Shown here one piece after another: positions 1 through 6,675 of a stretch of DNA of 10,185 bases. Origin of the DNA: Gemmatimonadota bacterium (GTDB lineage: Bacteria; Gemmatimonadota; Gemmatimonadetes; Longimicrobiales; Gaopeijiaceae); NCBI GenBank assembly GCA_003695865.1, contig RFGQ01000741.1:1-10185 (forward strand). Reading direction: 5' to 3'. Below the pieces are notes generated by a model. It worked only from the letters and a program-made list of their open reading frames with translations. It was not told the DNA's origin and searched no databases. Position 1 is the stretch's first letter. Each line of letters begins with the position of its first letter. The translations under genes and the position numbers were made by a program.

Positions 1-1389
1 CTCCAGGGGCGCGCTCGAGCGCAGTGGGCGGCGGTACTCCACGGCCTGCGCGGCCGCGAGCACTTCGATGGCCACGATCGTCTCGAATGCCTCCACCGCG
101 GCCCATGCCTTACGGGCCGCGGCAAGCCCCATGGAGACGTGGTCCTCCTGGTTCGCCGACGTGGGCACCGAGTCCACGCTGGCCGGATGCGCCAGCACAC
201 GGAGTTCGGCGAGCAGGTCGACCGCCGTCACCTGGGCGATCATGAACCCCGAGCGGAGCCCCGGCTCCGGCGTCAGAAAGGCCGGCAGCCCCGAAAGGTC
301 GGGGTTGAGCAGGCGCTCGATGCGGCGCTCGCAGATGGCCCCCACGTCCGCCAGCGCGATACACAGGAAGTCGAGCGCGGCCGACACGACCTGGGCGTGG
401 AAGTTGCCGGCGCTGACCACCGCCTCCTCGTCCGGGAAGACGAGTGGGTTGTCCGTCGTCGCGTTCACCTCGGTCCGAAGCACATCCCCCACGTAGCCCA
501 GCGCGTTGCGCGCCGCTCCGTGCACCTGGGGCATACAGCGCAGGCCGTACGCGTCCTGCACCCGTGGGTCGCCGTGGCGGTGGCTCTCGCGGATCTCCGA
601 CCCCTCGATGAGCGCGCAGAGCCGGCCTCCGGTGAGCCGCTGCCCAGGATGAGGGCGCGTGGCGTGAACCTCGCTCCGAAAGGCCTCCGGCGTGCCGAGC
701 AACCCCTCCAGCGACAGCAGGCCGGCGACATCCGCGGTGGCGAGCGCCCGCTCCGCCCGACGAAAGGCGAGCACGCCGAGCGCCGTCGTGGCCTGGGTTC
801 CGTTGATCAGCGCAAGGCCCTCCTTCGCCTCGAGCGTCAACGGCGTCAGCCCGGCGGCCCGCAGGGCCTCGCCGGCGGGCTGCACCCGCCCGTCCACACG
901 CACGCGCCCCTCCCCGATGAGCGCCAGCGCCACGTGGGCCAGCGGCGCCAGATCGCCGCTCGCGCCCACCGATCCGGCCCTGGGCACGAGCGGGTGAATC
1001 CCCTGCTCGAGGCATGCGATGAGCAGTTCGACGACCTCGGGCCGGCAACCCGAGTGTCCGCGGGCCAGCGCGTTGGCGCGCAGCAGCATGATCGCGCGCA
1101 CCACCTCGTCGGCGAGGGGTTCTCCGGCGCCCGCCGCGTGGCTGCGCACCAGGTTGCGCTGCAACTCGGCCTGCTCGGCGGGCGAGATACGGACATCGGC
1201 CAGGCGTCCGAAGCCCGTGGTCACCCCGTAGATCGTCTCGCCGCTCGCGAGCAGCGACTCGATGAAGGCGCGGGAGCGAGCCATCGCGGCCACCGCCTCG
1301 TCGGCCAGACGCACCGGCCGGACCCCACGCGCCACGGCCTCGACATCGGCCAGGGTCAGCGTGTGGCCGTCCACCACCACGGCATTCAC
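1..1389 (-). CDS. hutH: Histidine ammonia-lyase (HAL), 3' end cut by window edge
   Basis: The enzyme deaminates L-histidine to trans-urocanate plus ammonia, the first step of histidine degradation, in the cytosol. The window holds 463 codons, open to the left edge; HutH is usually about 500-520 residues. The MIO-forming Ala-Ser-Gly lies at residues 143-145 inside GSVGASGDLAPLAH. Other seen residues are Y54 before GVTTGFG (55-61), S83-H84, YGLRC with R284, and NQEDH (413-417). These match the numbering I recall for Pseudomonas HutH with a shift of one. Ser-His at 83-84 and Glu415 are the residues that separate HAL from tyrosine or phenylalanine lyases, so histidine is the likely substrate. The GTG start (1389-1387) was chosen because it follows the upstream TGA by one base and the family N-terminus follows directly. 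A G-rich stretch upstream may serve as ribosome site. It is likely co-transcribed and translationally coupled with the upstream AhpD-like gene. No hutU or hutI is visible; they could lie to the left. Confidence 0.96.
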   Translation of the reverse strand, partial: MNAVVVDGHTLTLADVEAVARGVRPVRLADEAVAAMARSRAFIESLLASGETIYGVTTGFGRLADVRISPAEQAELQRNLVRSHAAGAGEPLADEVVRAIMLLRANALARGHSGCRPEVVELLIACLEQGIHPLVPRAGSVGASGDLAPLAHVALALIGEGRVRVDGRVQPAGEALRAAGLTPLTLEAKEGLALINGTQATTALGVLAFRRAERALATADVAGLLSLEGLLGTPEAFRSEVHATRPHPGQRLTGGRLCALIEGSEIRESHRHGDPRVQDAYGLRCMPQVHGAARNALGYVGDVLRTEVNATTDNPLVFPDEEAVVSAGNFHAQVVSAALDFLCIALADVGAICERRIERLLNPDLSGLPAFLTPEPGLRSGFMIAQVTAVDLLAELRVLAHPASVDSVPTSANQEDHVSMGLAAARKAWAAVEAFETIVAIEVLAAAQAVEYRRPLRSSAPLE

Positions 1390-1390
1390 C

Positions 1391-1990
1391 TCAACCACCC
1401 CCGCGCTCGCGCGCCTCGAACTCCTCGCGCGTGATCGTGAGTGTCTCGTCGGTCCAGTAACCCTCGAGCTCGACGCCCAACCCGTCGGCCATGCGGTTCA
1501 CGAAGTTGTAGTACGCGGTCACCTGGCAGATGTCGTGAATGGCGGCATCCCCGAACCCGTGGGCCCGCAGCGCCTCCACGTCGGCAGCGGTCATGGCGCC
1601 GGGTGTGCGGGTGAGCTTGACCGCGTAGTCCAACATCGCCCGGTCCGCATCCGAGATCGGTGCGGTCCGGTAGTCCCGGGCGAGCGCGCGCGGCAGCGCC
1701 GCGTCGCCGGTGAGCGTACGGAGACCCGCTCCGTGATGGTTTATTCAGTAGAAGCAGTCGTTCGCCGCCGACACGGTCACGGCGATCATCTCGCGCTGCT
1801 CGCGCGAAAGCGGCGAGCGACCCCGCATGATGTGTGCGTAGTACTGCACGTGATACTGCATCGAGGCCGGGTTCAGGGAGTGCACCCGGATGATGTTGTC
1901 CGGGTCACCACCGTGGGCGGCGTAGCGCTCGTAGAGCTGCTCGAGCAGTCCCGTGGCTTCGTCCCGGGGCACGTAGCGGATGTAGGCCAT
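1391..1990 (-). CDS. AhpD-like / peroxidase-related selenoprotein (CxxSec), read through an in-frame TGA
   Basis: This is a 199-residue AhpD/carboxymuconolactone-decarboxylase-fold protein, probably a cytosolic thiol/selenol peroxidase or redox protein; its substrate is unknown. It starts MAYIRYVPRDEATG, typical of the family, at ATG 1990-1988; the ribosome site is weak (GAG only). The frame meets TGA at codon 82 (1747-1745) and continues open to a TGA at 1393-1391. Residues on both sides belong to one family: EREQR-like EMIAVTVSAAND before; HHGAGL, LDYAVKLTR, NFVNRMADGLGVELE after. The TGA replaces the second Cys of CxxC: C79-F-Y-Sec82. Glu67 lies 12 residues before C79, and His86 lies 4 after residue 82, the same spacing as Glu118, Cys130, Cys133 and His137 of mycobacterial AhpD as I recall them. 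Only one stop interrupts the frame and no frameshift is seen. A hairpin just after the TGA fits a bacterial SECIS. Alternatives are a sequencing error or a fresh nonsense mutation; both make the exact position and hairpin coincidental. hutH follows one base downstream. Confidence 0.85.
1718..1747 (-). promoter_or_regulatory. Putative bacterial SECIS element with the recoded UGA
   Basis: On the minus strand the UGA (1747-1745) is followed by 10 bases, then a perfect 6-bp stem ACGGAG (1734-1729) / CUCCGU (1723-1718) closing a 5-base loop CGGGU (1728-1724). The loop begins 17 bases after the UGA (16 between), at the short end of the 16-37 base range known for bacterial SECIS. A G lies in the first two loop positions, as the consensus requires. 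The GGUCU at 1726-1722 also occurs at the apex of the E. coli fdhF SECIS. In known systems SelB binds this apex and delivers Sec-tRNA. The hairpin lies inside the coding sequence, as is normal in bacteria. I see no clear lower stem. Confidence 0.75.
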
Positions 1991-2388
1991 GAGCTCGTGG
2001 GGTGGACGGTGCCGGCGCGTGGGCGCGCCGAAGACTGTAGCGCGGGCCGGGAAGATGACGGAAGACCCGCCCCCGGGCAACGTCGGCACGGGTGCGTGAC
2101 GGGCGGTTGCGCGCAGGGCGGGGGCGGCGAACATTGTTCCCGCCGTGCTCCCTCGGCAGGGGGGAGGTCGATGGCATACAACTCACTGTCCCGCCGTCAC
2201 TTACCAAACTCACGCTCAGGCAGTTTGTGACCCCCACATCCTCTTCGCCGCGCGGGCCGAGCCCGGCGCATGCGGCAGGCCGCCCCAGCCCCGGCGCGGC
2301 GCGCGAGACTCCCTTCACACGGCTCACACGGCGCTCCACTTCCATGCCGTTGTGTGCGCAAGCACCCCACCGCTGCGAGGCCTGACGC
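1991..2388. other. Divergent intergenic region, about 400 bases, no gene seen
   Basis: This region separates the minus-strand AhpD-like/hutH operon from the plus-strand antiporter and should hold both promoters. No protein-like frame is convincing. Two local structures are visible. One is a small imperfect hairpin, GTC-G-GCA (2082-2088) / TGC-GT-GAC (2093-2100), which would lie in the leader of the AhpD-like mRNA. The other is an inverted repeat AAACT (2206-2210) / AGTTT (2222-2226) with an 11-base spacer, in the least GC-rich part (about 2170-2235), where a promoter or operator is most likely. I could not place a convincing -35/-10 pair on either strand. Confidence 0.5.
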
Positions 2389-4944
2389 ATGGACCAGAGC
2401 GCGGTCGCAGAAATCGTCGGAGCCATCGCGGGACTGCTCCTGGTCGCAGCCGCGACCATGGCCGCGTCGCGGCGGTTGGGTGTGCCCTTCACCGTCGCGC
2501 TCGTGCTCGTCGGCATCGGGCTGGCCGAAGCCGCCCAACTCGGCGTGGCCGCCCTCGAGCCGCTCGCGCGCCTGCGAATGCCCCCCGAGGTGGCGTTTTT
2601 CGTGTTCATGCCGACGCTGGTCTTCGAGTCGGCCTACAACCTCGACACGCGGGCCCTGCGCGAGAACCTCTCGCCGGTGCTCGCGCTCGCGATCCCCGGC
2701 CTGCTCGTCTCCACGCTTGTCATCGGCGCCTTCGTGGCGCTCTTCACCGACCTCGGGTGGGTTGCCGCGCTACTCCTCGGCTCGATTCTGAGCGCCACCG
2801 ATCCGGTCGCGGTCATCGCCATCTTCCGTCAGCTGGGCGCGCCCAAACGGCTCGCGGCATTGGTGGAAGGCGAGAGTCTGTTCAACGACGCCACAGCCAT
2901 CGTGCTCTCCACCATTCTGGTCGGGATGCTCGGCGCCGAGGCCGCGGTCTCTACCGGCCTGATCGCGCGCGGCGTCGCCCAGTTCGCGCTGGTGTTCTTC
3001 GGAGGGCTCCTGGTGGGCTGGGCCGCGGCCCTCGCGGTGGGCTGGGTTCTCGGGAAGGTCGAGAACGATTCGTTCATCGAGATCTCGCTCACGACCGTCC
3101 TCGCGTACTTCTCGTTCCTGCTGGCGGAGGTCACGCTCGAGCTGTCGGGCGTGATGGCGGTGGTCGCCGCCGGCGTGATGCTGGGCGGATGGGGCAAGAC
3201 GAAGGTTTCCCCCGAGGTCGCCTCGTACATGCGGCCCTTCTGGGAGTACCTGTCGACCGTCGCCAACGCGTTGATCTTCCTCATGGTCGGGCTCACGATC
3301 GACCTGCCGGCTCTGGCGGCCAACCTGTTTCCGCTGCTCGTCGTGGTCGTGTCGATGACCCTGTCGCGCGCCCTCGTGATCTACGGCCTGGTGCCCGCCC
3401 TGCGGCACCTTCCCGGCGTCGATCCGATCGACCGGCGCTACCAGACGGTGATGTTCTGGGGCGGCCTGCGGGGCGGCGTGGCGCTCGCGATCGCGCTCTC
3501 GTTCCGCGAGCAGCTTCCCGCGGCCATCGCCGACGAATTCGTGGCGCTGGTGGCCGGGGCGGTGCTCTTCAGCTTGCTCGCGCAGGGGCTCACGATCGAG
3601 CGCATCGTGCGCCACTTCGGGCTCGACCAGCCCCCCCTGCCCGATCGCCTCGCCCGGCTCGAAGGCCTGATCTCGGCCAAGCGGCGGACGCTCGAGCAGG
3701 TACCCGAACTGCGCGACGGAGGCCTCTTCGCCCCGCGGGTGGCCGAGGGTGTGGTGCGCAGGTGCCGCGAGGGCCTCGCCCGTCTTCACCAGGCCCTCGA
3801 CGAACTGCGGGGTCGCGAGCTCGACGTCGACCAGGAGCGGCGACTGCTCTACCTGCGCTGCTTCGCGGCCGAACGGAACCTGTACTTCCGCATGTTCTCG
3901 CGGGGGCACCTGTCCGAGCGCGCGTTCCGCAACCTGAGTCACTCGATCGAGCTGCAGACCGAGGCAATCCGGCACGAAGGGCACCTGCCCAGCTTCACGC
4001 TCCATCCGCCCACGGGAGAGCGCTTCGAGACCGTCTTCTACCGCTTCATCGACTCGCTGCCCTGGATCGGCCGACGCGTGGAGTCGCTGCGTGCGGCCCG
4101 CACCGCCCGCGACTACGAGGTCGCGTGGGCTCGCTCCCGGGGCTCCCACCGCGTGCTCGGCGTGCTCGACGAGCTCGCCGGCGTCGACGCAGCGCGTCCC
4201 GAGGTCGTCGAGCAGGCGCGGGCTTCGTACCAGTACTGGCACGAGGGCGCTCGCGGGCGCCTGGACCAGAACGCCGAGCAGTTTCCCGAGTTCGTCAGCG
4301 CCACGCAGGAGCGCCTGGCCGATCGCCTGGTGCTGCACGCCGAGCGGGAGGCGATCGAGGAGCGCGCCCACGCGGGCATCATCCCCGAGGGCGTCGCCGA
4401 AGCCATGCTGGCCGAGATGGCCGAAGAGCTGCGGGCGCTGCGGGCCACCGAGGTGCGGCGCCTGCGGATCGAGCCTGGCGAGCTTCTCAAGAAGGTGCCC
4501 TTCTTCCGCGACATGCCCGAAGCGGACTTCGAGGCCGTGGCCGCCCGCCTGCGGCCCCGCACCGCTCCGGCCGGCGACACGATCGTGCGTCAGGGTGACC
4601 GCGGCGACGCGATGTTTCTGGTGGCGCGGGGCGTGGTGCGGGTCAAACGCACCGACGACGGGATCACCCGCGACGTGGCCACCCTCATCGCCGGGGACTT
4701 CTTCGGCGAGATGGCCCTCCTCCACGGCACGCGTCGCACGGCCACCTGTCGCGCCGTCACGCCCTGTGCGCTCTACGAGCTGCGCCGTCAGGACCTCGAG
4801 GCCGTGCTCGCCACGCATCCCGGTATCCGGCAAGTGCTCGAAGAGACTGCAGCCCGTCGCCGGGCCGAACTCGACGAACTCGCGGCGCTGGAACGCGGGT
4901 CGCTCGAAGGCGCAACGACGGCGCCCGCGCCGACCGAGGCCTGA
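2389..4944 (+). CDS. CPA1-type cation/proton antiporter with C-terminal cyclic-nucleotide-binding domain
   Basis: This is a 851-residue inner-membrane protein expected to exchange Na+ or K+ for H+ in pH and ion homeostasis. Residues 1 to about 400 hold roughly 12 hydrophobic segments with the CPA1/NHE signatures: SATDPVAV (135-142), ESLFNDATA (162-170, the paired Asn-Asp of the ion site being N166/D167) and GGLRGGVALAIAL (358-370). Residues about 405-695 are charged and helical. They may be the regulatory cytosolic region seen in SOS1-like and NHE exchangers. Residues about 699-820 form a CAP/cNMP-binding-like domain: LLKKVPFF, the IVRQGDRGDAMFLVARG strand-turn region, and a phosphate-binding cassette GEMALLHGTRRTAT (773-786) that keeps the Glu (774) and the Arg pair (782/783) that normally contact the nucleotide. 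No S1-S4-type voltage sensor is evident, unlike the sperm exchanger SLC9C. ATG 2389 is preceded by GAGG at 2377-2380, 8 bases away. Ion specificity and ligand (cAMP, c-di-GMP or other) cannot be read from sequence. Confidence 0.95.
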   Translation: MDQSAVAEIVGAIAGLLLVAAATMAASRRLGVPFTVALVLVGIGLAEAAQLGVAALEPLARLRMPPEVAFFVFMPTLVFESAYNLDTRALRENLSPVLALAIPGLLVSTLVIGAFVALFTDLGWVAALLLGSILSATDPVAVIAIFRQLGAPKRLAALVEGESLFNDATAIVLSTILVGMLGAEAAVSTGLIARGVAQFALVFFGGLLVGWAAALAVGWVLGKVENDSFIEISLTTVLAYFSFLLAEVTLELSGVMAVVAAGVMLGGWGKTKVSPEVASYMRPFWEYLSTVANALIFLMVGLTIDLPALAANLFPLLVVVVSMTLSRALVIYGLVPALRHLPGVDPIDRRYQTVMFWGGLRGGVALAIALSFREQLPAAIADEFVALVAGAVLFSLLAQGLTIERIVRHFGLDQPPLPDRLARLEGLISAKRRTLEQVPELRDGGLFAPRVAEGVVRRCREGLARLHQALDELRGRELDVDQERRLLYLRCFAAERNLYFRMFSRGHLSERAFRNLSHSIELQTEAIRHEGHLPSFTLHPPTGERFETVFYRFIDSLPWIGRRVESLRAARTARDYEVAWARSRGSHRVLGVLDELAGVDAARPEVVEQARASYQYWHEGARGRLDQNAEQFPEFVSATQERLADRLVLHAEREAIEERAHAGIIPEGVAEAMLAEMAEELRALRATEVRRLRIEPGELLKKVPFFRDMPEADFEAVAARLRPRTAPAGDTIVRQGDRGDAMFLVARGVVRVKRTDDGITRDVATLIAGDFFGEMALLHGTRRTATCRAVTPCALYELRRQDLEAVLATHPGIRQVLEETAARRRAELDELAALERGSLEGATTAPAPTEA

Positions 4945-4999
4945 GGGAGAGCCCTCTGCGGGGGAACGCGCCTGGCGCGGCGGGACGGCCCCCCGCCGC
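4943..4999 (+). terminator. Possible terminator hairpins after the antiporter gene
   Basis: Two inverted repeats lie at the end of the antiporter gene. GAGGG (4943-4947) / CCCTC (4952-4956) has a 4-base loop and overlaps the stop codon. GCGGCGGG (4977-4984) / CCCGCCGC (4992-4999) has an 8-bp all-GC stem and a 7-base loop. Neither is followed by a T tract, so intrinsic termination is uncertain in this GC-rich context. Confidence 0.35.
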
Positions 5000-5127
5000 C
5001 GGCCGCACCACCGGGCGTACGGGTCTTGGCTGGACACGGGGCCTCGCAGCCCGCAGTATGGGGAGATTTCTCGCCGGCGACGGTGGCTCCGTGAGCCGAT
5101 GCCGGAGCGCGCCGGCGAGGCCGTAGT

Positions 5128-5135
5128 GGAAAGGA
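5128..5135 (+). promoter_or_regulatory. Ribosome binding site fixing the start of the Arg-rich gene
   Basis: GGAAAGGA ends 5 bases before ATG 5141. The next in-frame upstream ATG (5099) has no comparable site, so this site decides the start. Confidence 0.7.
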
Positions 5136-5140
5136 CAGGC

Positions 5141-5419
5141 ATGGAACCCACAGCCGACGAGCGGCGCACCGGCGAGGACCGGCGCGCCTTCGATCGACGC
5201 CACCTCGACCGCCGCAGCGGGCAGGAACGCCGTCTGGGTACGGGACGTCGGATCTGGAACCGGCGGCTCGTCGACATCCCCGTCGCCGTCGACCGCCGGC
5301 GGGCCGAACGACGGGTCGAGAGCCGGCGCAGAACCGGAGAGGACCGGCGCGAGACGGAGCGGAGGCGAGAGGATCGCCGCCTCGGGACGGACCGGCGCCA
5401 GGAGGGGCACGCGGCCTGA
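5141..5419 (+). CDS. Small Arg-rich DRR/ERR repeat protein, function unknown
   Basis: This frame encodes 92 residues and I do not recognise a named family. The sequence is built from degenerate repeats of the form (D/E)RR-x3-5-(D/E)RR: ERRTGEDRR near residue 8, DRRHLDRR at 18-25, ERRLGTGRR at 29-37, then DRRRAERR, RTGEDRR, ERRREDRR and TDRR up to residue 86. RTGEDRR occurs twice (9-15 and 64-70). A short non-repetitive hydrophobic stretch, LVDIPVAV (43-50), splits it into two Arg-rich blocks. There is no signal peptide, membrane segment or cysteine. The mix of Arg with Asp/Glu suggests a highly charged helical or disordered protein. Binding to nucleic acid, polyphosphate or a membrane surface is only a guess. 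Support for a real gene comes from the good ribosome site, strong third-position GC, and the repeat pattern, which is protein-level and absent from the flanking frames. It lies 196 bases after the antiporter and 83 before the DUF3179 gene; operon membership is unclear. Confidence 0.75.
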   Translation: MEPTADERRTGEDRRAFDRRHLDRRSGQERRLGTGRRIWNRRLVDIPVAVDRRRAERRVESRRRTGEDRRETERRREDRRLGTDRRQEGHAA

Positions 5420-5502
5420 ACCGACGGCCGGCGCGGCGGGGAACCCTGGGCCGGCTCGCCGCGTTCGGGGGTTGGTCACGAACCTCATCCCCGCGCCGCC
5501 CC

Positions 5503-6606
5503 ATGAAGACAGCTCGCTGGAGGATCGCCCTCCTCGCCGCCTGCCTCACGGCGTGCGGTGGAGGCGACACCGCCGGTCCGGACGAACCCCGTCCTCCGGC
5601 CGAATCCGAGTGTGTGATCGACCGCGCCCTCTTCGACGAGGGCGGGGTCGGCCGGGATCAGATTCCGGCCCTCACGGACCCCCGCTTCGTCCCCGCCGGG
5701 AACGACGAAGCGTCGTACCTGCTCCCTACGGACCGCGTCGTGGGGCTCGTCGTCGAGGGGCGCGCGCTGGCCATTCCCCACAACATCCTGTGGTGGCACG
5801 AGATCGTGAACCTCAACCTTCCGGGGCTGCAGGTCGCCGTCACCTACTGCCCGCTGACCGGTTCGGCCATCGCGTTCGACCGAGCGGCGGTCGACGGCGC
5901 CGAGTTCGGCGTCTCGGGCCTCCTCTTCCAGAACAACCTCATCATGTTCGACCGGAGCGGCCTTGAAACGCTCTGGCCGCAGATGCTCGGCCTGGGCGCA
6001 TGCGGCCTGCGTAAGGGGCTGGTGCTCCCGAGGGTGCCGGTCACCGAGATGACCTGGCAGGCGTGGCTCGGCCGACATCCGAACACCGAGGTCGTCTCCG
6101 GCGAGACCGGTTTCAGCCGCGACTACACCCGCTACCCCTACGGGGAGTACGAGCGCCTCGACGAGCCCCCGTTCATCCCTGGGCACCGCGATCCGCGCAG
6201 ACCGCCCAAGGAGCGGGTGCTCGGCGTGGCCGGCCCTCAGGGCGACGCCCTCGCCTTCCCCTTCCTCGCCCTCGACGCCCTCGGGCCGGTGGGGGCCGTG
6301 AACGAGACGGTCGACGGCGCACCCGTGTTGGCCGTATGGGACCGGGCGGGCGCGTCGGCGCTGGCGTTCTCGCGTCGACCGGTGAGCGACGTGGCCCTCC
6401 CGGGGTCGGACCCGGGGGTGCTCACGTTCCGGGTGGAGGATGGGCGGCTCGTCGACGACCAGACCGGAACGATCTGGGATGTCGACGGGCGCCCGATCAG
6501 CGGCGAACTCGTCGGGTGGCGGCTCCCGCAGCTCGACAACGCCTTCGTGGCCTTCTGGTTCGCCTGGTCGAGCTTCCACCGCGACACCCGGCTCTGGACG
6601 AACTGA
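5503..6606 (+). CDS. DUF3179-domain lipoprotein
   Basis: This is a 367-residue exported protein of the DUF3179 family, whose function is not established. Residues 1-18 form a lipoprotein signal: MKTARWR, a short hydrophobic core, and lipobox LTAC with C18 as the probable lipidated Cys. A second candidate, LAAC with C14, is less likely because the hydrophobic core would be very short. The DUF3179 hallmarks are visible: a D-x-V-V-G-L strand near 77-82, HEIVN (99-103) and YCPLTGSAIAFDR (115-127). They continue with VSGLLFQNNLIMFDR (137-151), LWPQ (157-160), TWQAWLGRHPNTEV (184-197) and a terminal AFWFAWSSFH. The family segment is more often CPLCG; here Thr119 stands where that Cys would be. The start ATG at 5503 gives an ideal signal peptide, but no purine-rich ribosome site precedes it (the upstream bases are almost all C/G), so initiation may be weak or leaderless. 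It is likely periplasmic and membrane-anchored. Confidence 0.93.
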   Translation: MKTARWRIALLAACLTACGGGDTAGPDEPRPPAESECVIDRALFDEGGVGRDQIPALTDPRFVPAGNDEASYLLPTDRVVGLVVEGRALAIPHNILWWHEIVNLNLPGLQVAVTYCPLTGSAIAFDRAAVDGAEFGVSGLLFQNNLIMFDRSGLETLWPQMLGLGACGLRKGLVLPRVPVTEMTWQAWLGRHPNTEVVSGETGFSRDYTRYPYGEYERLDEPPFIPGHRDPRRPPKERVLGVAGPQGDALAFPFLALDALGPVGAVNETVDGAPVLAVWDRAGASALAFSRRPVSDVALPGSDPGVLTFRVEDGRLVDDQTGTIWDVDGRPISGELVGWRLPQLDNAFVAFWFAWSSFHRDTRLWTN

Positions 6607-6637
6607 GGCGGACGCCCACCGGTGAACGGGCTGGGCG

Positions 6638-6669
6638 GCGGGGCGGACGGCGCGGGCCGTCCGCCCCGC
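6638..6669. terminator. Bidirectional terminator between convergent genes
   Basis: A perfect 13-bp inverted repeat, GCGGGGCGGACGG (6638-6650) / CCGTCCGCCCCGC (6657-6669), encloses a 6-base loop CGCGGG. It sits in the 69-base gap between the stop of the DUF3179 gene (6606) and the stop of the minus-strand phosphatase gene (6676), the expected place for a shared terminator. There is no T run on either side, so it may act as a stability or Rho-assisted element. Confidence 0.7.
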
Positions 6670-6675
6670 GACGCT

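Noticed and set aside
139..1434. 431-residue plus-strand frame opposite hutH
   Set aside because: The minus strand encodes unmistakable HutH with MIO and active-site motifs; the plus frame is compositional.
1391..1990. TGA read as a sense codon by a changed genetic code
   Set aside because: The antiporter, Arg-rich, DUF3179 and AhpD-like genes all end with TGA at their natural ends, and the genome is GC-rich, so TGA is a normal stop here.
1745..2134. A separate 129-residue protein ending at the TGA, and a second 81-residue protein at 1391-1636
   Set aside because: Both are in the same frame and are two halves of one AhpD-like protein. The first half would end within the active-site motif and the second would lack it. 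The first 48 residues of the longer version (before ATG 1990) do not resemble the family.
2145..4598. 817-residue open frame on the plus strand
   Set aside because: It is out of frame with the well-supported antiporter and consists of Arg/Ala/Gly-rich sequence without motifs.
4091..5140. Upstream extension of the Arg-rich gene into a 442-residue frame
   Set aside because: Most of it overlaps the antiporter out of frame. The ribosome site at 5128-5135 and the repeat pattern start the real gene at 5141.
2770..5277. 835-residue open frame on the minus strand
   Set aside because: It lies antisense to the antiporter and has low-complexity, His/Gly/Arg-rich composition with no recognisable motif. 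It is a by-product of GC-rich codon use.
5463..5483. Inverted repeat GTTCG / CGAAC before the DUF3179 gene
   Set aside because: The stem is only 5 bp with an 11-base loop; such repeats are expected by chance at this GC content.
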